64,000 bases of DNA from the NCBI GenBank assembly GCA_023055505.1, contig JALIRH010000120.1, positions 496,001 to 560,000 of the forward strand. Reading direction: 5' to 3'. Shown piece by piece: positions 49,858-57,375 of this stretch. Both the position numbers and the translations under genes were made by a program. How positions within the stretch are numbered: position 1 is the stretch's first letter; the number at the start of each line of letters is the position of its first letter. Source of the DNA: Callipepla californica brunnescens. Taxonomy: Eukaryota > Chordata > Aves > Galliformes > Odontophoridae. Under the pieces are notes generated by a model. It was not told the DNA's origin. It worked only from the letters and a program-made list of their open reading frames with translations, and did not search any database.

Positions 49858-50083
49858 AACCCCAACCCCCACCCAGAAGCTAACACTTAGCATTGTACAA
49901 TACCTAAACGTACCCCTAATCCTTATCACTAAACCTAAAAGGAACCTGAAACATAGTGCTAAATCTGACCCGAACCCTAACCCTAAACTTCATCCTATTC
50001 CCAAACCTCGCCCTATTCAGAACCCTATTCCTAACCCGAACACTAACCCTTACTCTATTACTAACTTGAAGACTAACCCTAAC
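49858..50083. repeat. Macrosatellite unit 9, continued
   Basis: Matches unit 1 from about 3,836 to 3,958, then carries roughly 95 bp (TTCATCCTATTCCCAAACC onwards) that units 1-8 lack, and ends in GAAGACTAACCCTAAC at the provirus. The last five bases, CTAAC, are the target duplication. Confidence 0.8.
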
Positions 50084-50420
50084 TGTAGGGCAAATAACCC
50101 CAAGGAAAGCACTTCAAGGAAGTTAGTGCGAAAGGATGGTATATTTTTGGTAGGCTTTAAGTAGATGTTATACAAAATAATAGCAAAAGAGATTGGCTCA
50201 CCTTGCTGATGGTTGAGGCTCGCCGATAACTCCACCAGGGAGGGATCTCCAACAAGAGATCCTTCCCCGCTGGTGGTCAGCCCTTAAATGGGGTCTTGGG
50301 AGAGGTGGAGTCAAACTCCACCCCTTCCAATCACACTCAGTTGTGCCCCTGCAGCTGACTCAGGGCTTGCCTCAGGTGGTCAATCAGTGGTTCAGGCCGT
50401 GATTCCACAGTTCCCATACA
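50084..50420 (-). mobile_element. 3' LTR of the ERV-L-like provirus
   Basis: 337 bp; on the minus strand it starts TGTATGGGAAC and ends GCCCTACA. No difference from the 5' LTR was found by eye. Canonical AATAAA is not seen; AATATA in the U5-side half is a possible weak signal. A two-part inverted repeat lies at 50,232-50,276. Confidence 0.9.
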
Positions 50421-50432
50421 CTCCACCCCTTC
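50421..50432 (-). promoter_or_regulatory. Polypurine tract of the ERV-L-like provirus
   Basis: On the minus strand GAAGGGGTGGAG directly precedes the 3' LTR, as expected for the plus-strand primer. Confidence 0.8.
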
Positions 50433-50749
50433 ACGACATGAACCACTGATTAAGTAATTATAGGTTGAGTCCTCCTTAATACAGAGACCCAATATATCGC
50501 GACGTTTTACATAATAACCCGTCGCGATGTGTATCGATGTAATCTGGGATGAGTGATGATCATCATATGGCTCGTGTTCTTCCTTGGGCCAGTGCTCGGT
50601 GGTGTCTACTGGAAGCACGCAGTCATGTTGTGCAGGTCCGTCCTACTCTCCATCAGTCCCAGGTAGACCATCACCGGATGTTGCACATGATCTTATAGCA
50701 ACTCTGGAACTCAGCAGCATCATTTGGTTCCCTCCGGTGACTCACAGAC
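50433..50749 (-). other. Spacer between pol and 3' LTR, no env
   Basis: About 320 bp of unique sequence. A 93-codon open frame (50,618 down to 50,337) starts here and runs through the polypurine tract into the LTR. Its His/Asp/Glu-rich start and Cys-Arg-Glu-Gly middle match nothing I recognise. With the small size and the LTR overlap it may be chance or a minor accessory frame. No transmembrane segment or glycoprotein feature is present, so this is not an env remnant that I can support. Confidence 0.4.
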
Positions 50750-53700
50750 TCACGGGGAGTAATATAGATGTTTCAAAGGTACCAAGAGGGGGAGGTCCGC
50801 TCTCCAGGGTAAGATACAGGCCGTATTCCTGTCTTGGGTCAACACTTCAGCTTGTACAGGGGCATGCCCTGGCCGCCTGTACCAAACTTTTCGCCCCGAT
50901 GTCTGTGGCTGCACAATTAGATCAGGCACTAGAGGGGGTGTCCTGATCTGCCACAGGGACATGATAGGGGTTCCTTTAGGAATAAAGACTGGAGTGTTGA
51001 CCACAATATCAGTAGGCCATGTACCAATCACTGGAGGGACTACCGAACCTCCCACCTCCAACAATCTCCCCCAAGGTGCAAGTAGGCCACACCATCGTGG
51101 TCCTACCTGCACCTTCCAAGACCATCTTATTTTATTGGTGCCTGGTTTTAGGTTCTCAGGGGCAGGGAGCAGAAGATTGTTCTCACAGCCAGTCTGAGGT
51201 CTTACCTCATTATCTGTACCTGTAATTTGGATCCTAAGTGGGGAGGCCCATGTCGTTTGCAACATTTTCAAGGCACTGGGTCTGCCATCTCTAGGTCTTT
51301 CATTCAGATCTCGAAGGGTTTCGTGGAGTCTCTTCGTCCACCCCTGTAGAGACTGAGAGTCTGTCTTCAGGGCGGCCTTGAGAATGCCATTATAACGCTC
51401 AATAAGGCCTGCCCCCGTTGGATTGTATGGCAGGTGGAATCGCCACTCAATATTGTTCTCTTCTGCCCAGCGTTGTATCATTGCACCCGTGCAATGAGTC
51501 CCTTGGTCGCTCTCAATGACTTGTGGTGTCCCATAGGCAGCCATCAATCTTGTGAGCGCCTTGATAGTATATGCCTGGTTGGCTTTTGGTACTGGATAGG
51601 CCTGCATTAGCCCACTCGCGGTGTCAACACAGGTTAGGGCATATCTCGCCCCCTCAGACCGAGGGAGGGGCCCAATATAATCAACCTGCCATCGCTGTAG
51701 AGGATTGTGTCCTCTAGCAAGATGGGCTGTAGTTTCAGGCAACGACCTCGGTCTCATTCTGGAGCAGGCATCACAGTCTCTGCATGCTTGAGCTACGTCC
51801 GATAATTGTACGGGCAGTCCCCATGCTTTGGCAGCTGCCCACATGGTCTTCTGTCCAGCATGCCGCAACTTTCGATGTAACCAGTAGGCAATGTTCTCAG
51901 ATGGTGAGTTCTCAAACCATCTAACTCGGGCCAGCGTGTCGGCTTCATCATTTCCTGGTGACTGTAGGGGTCGGTGACCAGAAACATGGTAGACACGTAC
52001 AGTTCTGTGTTTAACTGTATTCCATATGTCTAACCACATATCTTTGCCCCAGATCGGTCGGGAGTGGATAGTCCAGTCCTGGGTAGCCCACTGTGCGATC
52101 CAAAGAGTGAGCCCCCTGTACACAGCCCAACTATCTGTGCAGATATTCAGGATACCGTCACCAGGTTCTTTGGTTATAACCATCCACACGGCCCGCAGCT
52201 CTGCCCACTGGCTGCTTTGACCATCCCCCTCGTCAAACCATATTGTGTCTGTGGCAGGATGGTATGCTACTGCTCTCCACTTACTTGGGTTGCCCTTGCT
52301 GGACCCATCCGTGTACCAGGCATCTTCAGGAATAGGATATTTTCCTTCCTGGACGGGACTCTTCTCTGGCGGAGCAACCAAGGCTTGTTTTGGAGCATCA
52401 CTGTGATACGTCACTGGGCCTAGAATCTTTTGGAGTTCTTCTTTCAATGGTGAGGAAGACAGACTACTCCTCTGGCTGAGATAGGCGACCCATCGTGCCA
52501 CTGTCTGTGCTTGGGCCACCCCTGTCTTAGGAAGGTGGGTCAGATCTCTTACCCACCCCTGAATTGGAAGAGTGGTCTTAACTACGACTTCAGCCGTCTG
52601 GGTTATTGGCTCTACCGCTTGCAATGCAGTATAGGCAGCCAATAGCTGTTTTTCAATCATACTATATCTTTCTTCTGCTCCATGCCAGACCTGAGACCAA
52701 AATCCAATGGGAGTCCGAACAGAAGTCTGACGTTGCCACAGGCCCCAGCCAAAGCCATCCTGAGTAACATGAACATCTAATTCAGCTGGGAGGGTAGGAT
52801 CGAATATACCCAATGCCTGGGCTTGTTTCACTGCCTGTTTTGCTTGCTGGAAAGCATCCTGTTCTGTTCTCCCCCAATCCCATGATTGGCCCTTTTTTGT
52901 GAGTCTATACAAAGGTCTCAGCAGCTGCGCCAAATGAGGTATAAAGGAACGCCAGTATCCCAATATACCTAAAAATTCCTGCAGCTGCTTTGCTGTTGTA
53001 GGGACTGGAAATGCCTGAACCTTATCTATGATGGCACTGGGTAGCACTTTGGTCTTTCCTGACCAGACTACCCCCAGAAATTTTACAGACAGGCCTGGAC
53101 CTTGCACCTTCTGAGGATTGATAGCCCATCCTCTTTCACCTAGGTAGGCAATTAATGAATCTGCCGCCTCTCCTACTGCTTCCAGTGAGTCGGATGTTAA
53201 CAGGAGATCATCAATGTAGTGATATAGGTTGACGTTATTATTAGGTTTCCTCCAATTAGCTAGGTCACGCGCCACCAAGTTATGACAGTATGTTGGTGAA
53301 TGCACGTACCCCTGTGGCAGGACCTGAAAGGTCCACTGCCTGCCTCCCCATGTAAATGCAAATTGATCTTGCGATTCTTTGGCAATCGGAATACTAAAAA
53401 ATGCATTTGCCAAATCCAGGACACAATGGTAGGTCTTGATTTCTCTACTAAGTGTGTCCATTAGGGAAGCAATATTGGGTACGGCCGCATGGATGGGCGG
53501 CGTGACCTTATTTAATTCCCTATAATCTACTGTCATTCTCCATGTTCCATCCGACTTCCGCACTGGCCATATGGGGGAATTATATGGACTATGTGCAGGT
53601 CTTATAATACCTACTTTTTCTAGTTCCTGCACCGTTTTTGATATTTCTTCCTGCCCCCCCGGGAGTCTATACTGTCTTACATTAGTAATCCGGCGTGGTT

Positions 53701-54133
53701 TCGGCAAACAAATTGGCTCATGTTTCGCATGGCCCCTCAATACTGTCTGTATTGCCCGGACACTAATGTACCTCTGTCGAAGTCTGAACTCTCCCACAGT
53801 TGTCTGGAGAGCCAGACCCCATAAAATGTCTATGCCCAAGATGTATTCTGGAATTGGGGCAATTGACACTTTATACTCCCGGGGTGGAAGACGCCCAACC
53901 CCCAATTTCAGCCATGTTTGGGTGACCGGAATGGTCTGTCCCCCAAACCCACCAATCATCACTCTATTGCCCTTAAATTTTGTTGGGTCTCCATATATAA
54001 TTGATGTTTCCGCACCAGTGTCTACTAAAGCCATCACCTTTTGAATATTTTTATCTGTCCAATATATCTCTAATTCTACATAGGGCCTCCGGTCACATCT
54101 GGAGGCCCTAAAGGGACCAAAGTTCTTCGTCAC
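50750..54133 (-). CDS. pol: Pol polyprotein: PR-RT-RNase H-IN with dUTPase-like part
   Basis: 1,127 codons, uninterrupted. Aspartic protease: VDTGAETS at residues 37-44. Reverse transcriptase: about 140-400, with catalytic Asp in VLDLANAFF (D240), LPQG (272-275) and YIDD (306-309). Connection domain: about 400-595. RNase H: about 600-740, with D609, E645, D667 and D732 in the usual motifs. Integrase: H753/H758 with C784/C787 as zinc ligands; catalytic D818, D876 and E912, with 35 residues between the last two as in the D,D35E family. Residues about 985-1065 look like a diverged dUTPase (NLLLPAPENLKPGT, IPKGTPIMSL) without the usual catalytic Asp motif; residues about 1080-1127 look like the integrase SH3-like tail. 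The frame opens with GTG overlapping the gag stop; the first ATG is residue 34. It is probably made as Gag-Pol by -1 frameshift or by reinitiation. All catalytic residues are intact. Confidence 0.92.
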   Translation of the reverse strand: MTKNFGPFRASRCDRRPYVELEIYWTDKNIQKVMALVDTGAETSIIYGDPTKFKGNRVMIGGFGGQTIPVTQTWLKLGVGRLPPREYKVSIAPIPEYILGIDILWGLALQTTVGEFRLRQRYISVRAIQTVLRGHAKHEPICLPKPRRITNVRQYRLPGGQEEISKTVQELEKVGIIRPAHSPYNSPIWPVRKSDGTWRMTVDYRELNKVTPPIHAAVPNIASLMDTLSREIKTYHCVLDLANAFFSIPIAKESQDQFAFTWGGRQWTFQVLPQGYVHSPTYCHNLVARDLANWRKPNNNVNLYHYIDDLLLTSDSLEAVGEAADSLIAYLGERGWAINPQKVQGPGLSVKFLGVVWSGKTKVLPSAIIDKVQAFPVPTTAKQLQEFLGILGYWRSFIPHLAQLLRPLYRLTKKGQSWDWGRTEQDAFQQAKQAVKQAQALGIFDPTLPAELDVHVTQDGFGWGLWQRQTSVRTPIGFWSQVWHGAEERYSMIEKQLLAAYTALQAVEPITQTAEVVVKTTLPIQGWVRDLTHLPKTGVAQAQTVARWVAYLSQRSSLSSSPLKEELQKILGPVTYHSDAPKQALVAPPEKSPVQEGKYPIPEDAWYTDGSSKGNPSKWRAVAYHPATDTIWFDEGDGQSSQWAELRAVWMVITKEPGDGILNICTDSWAVYRGLTLWIAQWATQDWTIHSRPIWGKDMWLDIWNTVKHRTVRVYHVSGHRPLQSPGNDEADTLARVRWFENSPSENIAYWLHRKLRHAGQKTMWAAAKAWGLPVQLSDVAQACRDCDACSRMRPRSLPETTAHLARGHNPLQRWQVDYIGPLPRSEGARYALTCVDTASGLMQAYPVPKANQAYTIKALTRLMAAYGTPQVIESDQGTHCTGAMIQRWAEENNIEWRFHLPYNPTGAGLIERYNGILKAALKTDSQSLQGWTKRLHETLRDLNERPRDGRPSALKMLQTTWASPLRIQITGTDNEVRPQTGCENNLLLPAPENLKPGTNKIRWSWKVQVGPRWCGLLAPWGRLLEVGGSVVPPVIGTWPTDIVVNTPVFIPKGTPIMSLWQIRTPPLVPDLIVQPQTSGRKVWYRRPGHAPVQAEVLTQDRNTACILPWRADLPLLVPLKHLYYSP

Positions 54134-55704
54134 TCCATGAAGTTCGCTAGGTCTAAGTCTTTTACCACAGGTGGTTCCGGCACTGTAGCTTGTGACACTT
54201 GTGGAGGTTTCTTCCTTCTATTTGGGACTATGAAGTCAGCCAAATTCCAAGTTGTTGTTGGTGCTGCCTGTATTATCCGTACTCCCGATTTTCTGGGAGT
54301 ACTCTGAAATTTCTGATCATTTCTTAGTTGTTTCCAAAGCTGTAGCAACACATGGTTGGGTTGCCCATCGATTTTAGCAAAGGCAACCCCGGCCCGTATA
54401 AGATCATTAAACATAGTCTTCCGGGATACCCGTATGGGGCCCGATCGGGGTATCCGTGGGACAGGCTTCCTAGTTTTAATGGGGAATGCCTCAGCTTCTT
54501 CTATCATGCGGATATTGCGCCTAGTTCTTATGCGCTCCGTTTCCCCAAGGTCTGCCACCAACTGGGCTGCCTGTTGAATGATAGCCTCCGAAGCCACTAA
54601 GGGGTTTAGTATGGAGACCAAAGTCCCATAAAGGTGAGAGGGGGCTTGCTGTAATATTAGGTCTCGCATACCTGCCGTAAATTTTTCTGTATCAGGGCTT
54701 TCGAAATTTTCCGAATACATGGCCTCTCTCATACCCAGTTCCCGGATGTATGTTTGGAGGTCCTCCATAGAGGACCATAAACCGGTATTAAGTGGAATAT
54801 CAGATTTGTTAGGCCATGTTAGGCGGCATGCTGCCATCAACCAATCTATAATAGAATGATTTTCATTAGCGTAATGGATGGCAGCATATAATCTTTGCCT
54901 CAGGGCTGGGTGTATAGTTATAGACGCTAATTTTGACATCTCTGTCCCACTGACTAACACACTTTCAGCTCCTGCATCCCATAACCTCAGGAGCCATGAT
55001 GGTATGCTCTCTCTTGGTTTTTGATGGAACCGTTGTACTAGGTCCATCAACTCATTTGACGTATACGGGCGAGCTGTCACATGCAAGCATGTTTCAGCAG
55101 GGGGCCATTGGTCAGGAGGCACCCCCGCTGGTCTATCTTGGACTTTTTTTGTTTTTTGAGTTATGATTGGTCGGATCTCAAACGGATCTTCCATAGATGG
55201 AGCTTCGAGATCCGATTTAGAGATCTTGGCTTCTGAAACATCCAGGTCCGCTACTTCAGGGACCTGGGTATCTTCCACTGATATGGTACGTATTTGTCTT
55301 GCTGGCACATCTAGTCCAGGCTTTTTTGTTACTAATGTGCCCAACTGTTGTTCTAATTTCTCAATTCGCTCTCTTAACAACTGATTTTCAGTTTCTATGT
55401 TTGTATTTGTTACATCTAATTTATGTAAAGCCATTATTAGAGGCCAGGCCACTGCAGAAGCGGCTAGCCGACGTTCTTTTGTAACAAGTATATCCTTATC
55501 TAGGCCTTGAAAATAATCCGTCAGCCGGGCTGGAGACGGAGAAACACTGCCTGTAACCCGCAGGGGTCCCCATTTTTCAATAACAGTAGCAAGACCATAA
55601 TAGGGTGACCCTATAAATCCTGGAATTTGGCCGGGAATTGTTTGGTCTAAGGGAGTAACATTCTCCCCCTTGCCCCATTTGAAAAGGTTCCAAATGAAAG
55701 ACAT
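54130..55704 (-). CDS. gag: Gag polyprotein, ERV-L-like
   Basis: 524 codons from the first ATG after the leader, uninterrupted. It starts Met-Ser-Phe, so there is no myristoylation glycine. A heptad-type coiled coil lies at about 103-125 (ENQLLRERIEKLEQQL), reminiscent of ERV-L gag and its domesticated relative Fv1. An acidic linker (about 140-175) precedes a capsid-like, helix-rich region (about 205-390) with a possible major-homology-like stretch around 312-335 (MEDLQTYIRELGMREA). A basic segment (about 391-430, and 495-500) may bind RNA; no CCHC zinc knuckle is present. The frame ends ATGGAGTGA, and the TGA overlaps the start of pol. Gag would assemble the intracellular particle. Confidence 0.9.
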   Translation of the reverse strand: MSFIWNLFKWGKGENVTPLDQTIPGQIPGFIGSPYYGLATVIEKWGPLRVTGSVSPSPARLTDYFQGLDKDILVTKERRLAASAVAWPLIMALHKLDVTNTNIETENQLLRERIEKLEQQLGTLVTKKPGLDVPARQIRTISVEDTQVPEVADLDVSEAKISKSDLEAPSMEDPFEIRPIITQKTKKVQDRPAGVPPDQWPPAETCLHVTARPYTSNELMDLVQRFHQKPRESIPSWLLRLWDAGAESVLVSGTEMSKLASITIHPALRQRLYAAIHYANENHSIIDWLMAACRLTWPNKSDIPLNTGLWSSMEDLQTYIRELGMREAMYSENFESPDTEKFTAGMRDLILQQAPSHLYGTLVSILNPLVASEAIIQQAAQLVADLGETERIRTRRNIRMIEEAEAFPIKTRKPVPRIPRSGPIRVSRKTMFNDLIRAGVAFAKIDGQPNHVLLQLWKQLRNDQKFQSTPRKSGVRIIQAAPTTTWNLADFIVPNRRKKPPQVSQATVPEPPVVKDLDLANFME

Positions 55705-55722
55705 GGTTTGTTATTGTCTAAG

Positions 55723-55749
55723 TATATATATATATATATATATATATAT
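55723..55749 (-). repeat. (TA)n microsatellite in the gag leader
   Basis: Thirteen or so TA dinucleotides lie between the primer-binding site and the gag ATG. The whole leader from LTR end to ATG is only about 72 bp, which is short for a retrovirus and leaves little space for a packaging signal upstream of gag. Confidence 0.95.
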
Positions 55750-55756
55750 CGTTTTA

Positions 55757-55774
55757 AGCCTGCCTGGCTCGCCA
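55757..55774 (-). promoter_or_regulatory. Primer-binding site, tRNA-Arg-like
   Basis: On the minus strand TGGCGAGCCAGGCAGGCT begins 2 bases after the 5' LTR. TGG pairs with the tRNA CCA end. From memory, the first 11 bases fit the 3' end of vertebrate tRNA-Arg(ACG), then one mismatch and a further partial match; the tRNA identity needs a database comparison. Presence of a PBS here fixes the direction of the provirus. Confidence 0.65.
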
Positions 55775-55776
55775 AT

Positions 55777-56113
55777 TGTAGGGCAAATAACCCCAAGGAA
55801 AGCACTTCAAGGAAGTTAGTGCGAAAGGATGGTATATTTTTGGTAGGCTTTAAGTAGATGTTATACAAAATAATAGCAAAAGAGATTGGCTCACCTTGCT
55901 GATGGTTGAGGCTCGCCGATAACTCCACCAGGGAGGGATCTCCAACAAGAGATCCTTCCCCGCTGGTGGTCAGCCCTTAAATGGGGTCTTGGGAGAGGTG
56001 GAGTCAAACTCCACCCCTTCCAATCACACTCAGTTGTGCCCCTGCAGCTGACTCAGGGCTTGCCTCAGGTGGTCAATCAGTGGTTCAGGCCGTGATTCCA
56101 CAGTTCCCATACA
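55777..56113 (-). mobile_element. 5' LTR of the ERV-L-like provirus
   Basis: 337 bp, the promoter-bearing copy. On the minus strand a reversed CCAAT (ATTGG) at 56,020-56,024 is followed by a TATA-like CATTTAAGGG at 55,974-55,983; transcription would start about 25-30 bp further. A 45-nt hairpin (55,925-55,969) spans that region. The right flank CTAAC is the target duplication. Confidence 0.9.
55974..56027 (-). promoter_or_regulatory. Putative LTR core promoter
   Basis: GTGATTGG (CCAAT-type element) and CATTTAAGGG (TATA-like) lie about 37 bp apart on the minus strand, in the order and spacing of a Pol II promoter driving gag-pol. The same pair is in the 3' LTR. Confidence 0.45.
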
Positions 56114-56310
56114 CTAACAATGAACCAATTCCTAAACCTTTTCCTTCCTCCAAATTGATTCCTAACACTAACCCTAACCCTAATCAAACCCGAACCCTAT
56201 TCTTAACCCTAAATCTAACCGTATCCCAATCCCTAACTCTTACCATAACCCTAACCCTAAGTCTTACTCTATCACTAACCCTAACCCTACATTAACCCTA
56301 TCCTAACCCT
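56114..56310. repeat. Macrosatellite unit 9, right tail
   Basis: CTAACAATGAACCAATTCC continues the unit exactly where the provirus split it (compare 3,970 onward in unit 1), through CTTCCTCCAAATTGATTCC and ACTAACCCTAACCCTACATT. It then grades into more degenerate telomere-like DNA without the near-perfect CCCTAA block of units 1-8. Confidence 0.8.
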
Positions 56311-57098
56311 AACCCTAACCCTAACCTAAACCTAATCCCAATCCTAACCCTAACCCTACCCTAACCCCTAACACTAATCCCCTAAACCTTACCACAACCC
56401 TAACCCTGAACCCTAACACTACCCTAACCCTGAACCTAACCCTAATCCTACCCTAACACCAACCCTCACCCTAACCCTAACCCCTAACCCTAACACTAAT
56501 CCCCTAACCCTAACCCCCTAACCCTAACCCTAACCTAACCCTTACCCCAACCCTAACCCCTAACCATACCCTAACCCTAACCCTAAACCCTAACACTACC
56601 CTAACCCTGAACCTAACCCTAATCCTACCCTAACACCAACCCTCACCCTAACCCTTACCCAAACCCTAAACGTACCCTAACCCTAACACTAACCCTACCC
56701 TAACTCTAACCCTACCCTAACCCTACCCTAACTCTTACCCTATCCCTAACCCTAACCCCTAACCCTAATACTGACCCTAACCCCTAACCCTAACCCTTAC
56801 CGTAAATTCTAATCCAACCCTAACCCTTACCCTAACCCCTAACCCTACCCTAACCCTACACTAACCCTCAAATCTAACCCTAATTCTACCCTAACCCTAA
56901 CCCTACCCTTAACCCTGACCCTAACCATACCCTAACCCTTACCTAACCCTAACTCTACCCTAATCCTTAACCCTAAACCTACCCTAACATTTACCCTAAC
57001 CCCTAACCCTTACCCTAACCCCTACCTAACCATAACTCTAACACTAACCCTAACCCTACCCTAACACCTAACCCTACCCTAACCCTGACCCTGACCCT

Positions 57099-57375
57099 GA
57101 CTCAAACCCTACCCTTAACCCTGACCCTGACCCTAACCCTACCCTAACCCTTACCTACCCCTAAGCCATAACCCTAACCCTAACACTAACCCTAACCCAA
57201 CCCTAACCCTACCCTAACATTTACCCTAACCCCTAACCCTTACCTAACCATAACCCTAACACTAACCCTAAACCTAACCTAACCCTACCCTAACCGTGAC
57301 CCTAACCCCTATCCCCAACCCGTAAGCCCAAACCCTAACCCTGTCCCTAACCCCAACCCTACCCTAACCCTAACC
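57099..57375 (+). repeat. Higher-order duplication in degenerate telomeric DNA, copy A
   Basis: This stretch, ending CCCCAACCCGTAAGCCC and AACCCTGTCCCTAACC, is repeated with few changes at 60,734-60,985, about 3.6 kb away. Confidence 0.75.

Larger units (their letters stand above)
50084..56113 (-). mobile_element. Complete env-less ERV-L-like provirus
   Basis: A 6,030-bp proviral insertion on the minus strand: 5' LTR (55,777-56,113), primer-binding site, gag, pol, polypurine tract, 3' LTR (50,084-50,420). Target duplication CTAAC lies at 50,079-50,083 and 56,114-56,118. The two LTRs are identical by eye over 337 bp, and gag and pol are uninterrupted, so the insertion is very recent. There is no env; only about 330 bp separate pol from the 3' LTR. 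The ERV-L assignment rests on the coiled-coil gag without zinc knuckle, the dUTPase-like stretch after the integrase core, the lack of env and the 5-bp duplication. Whether it is active cannot be told from sequence. Confidence 0.85.

Noticed and set aside
50433..50749. env remnant of the ERV-L-like provirus
   Set aside because: Too short; no signal peptide, cysteine motif, glycosylation cluster or membrane segment.
53571..54044. 157-codon plus-strand frame opposite the 5' part of pol
   Set aside because: Antisense shadow of an intact, motif-rich pol gene; no independent support.
54130..55704. CCHC zinc knuckle in gag
   Set aside because: The only cysteines are isolated; no C-x2-C-x4-H-x4-C pattern is present.
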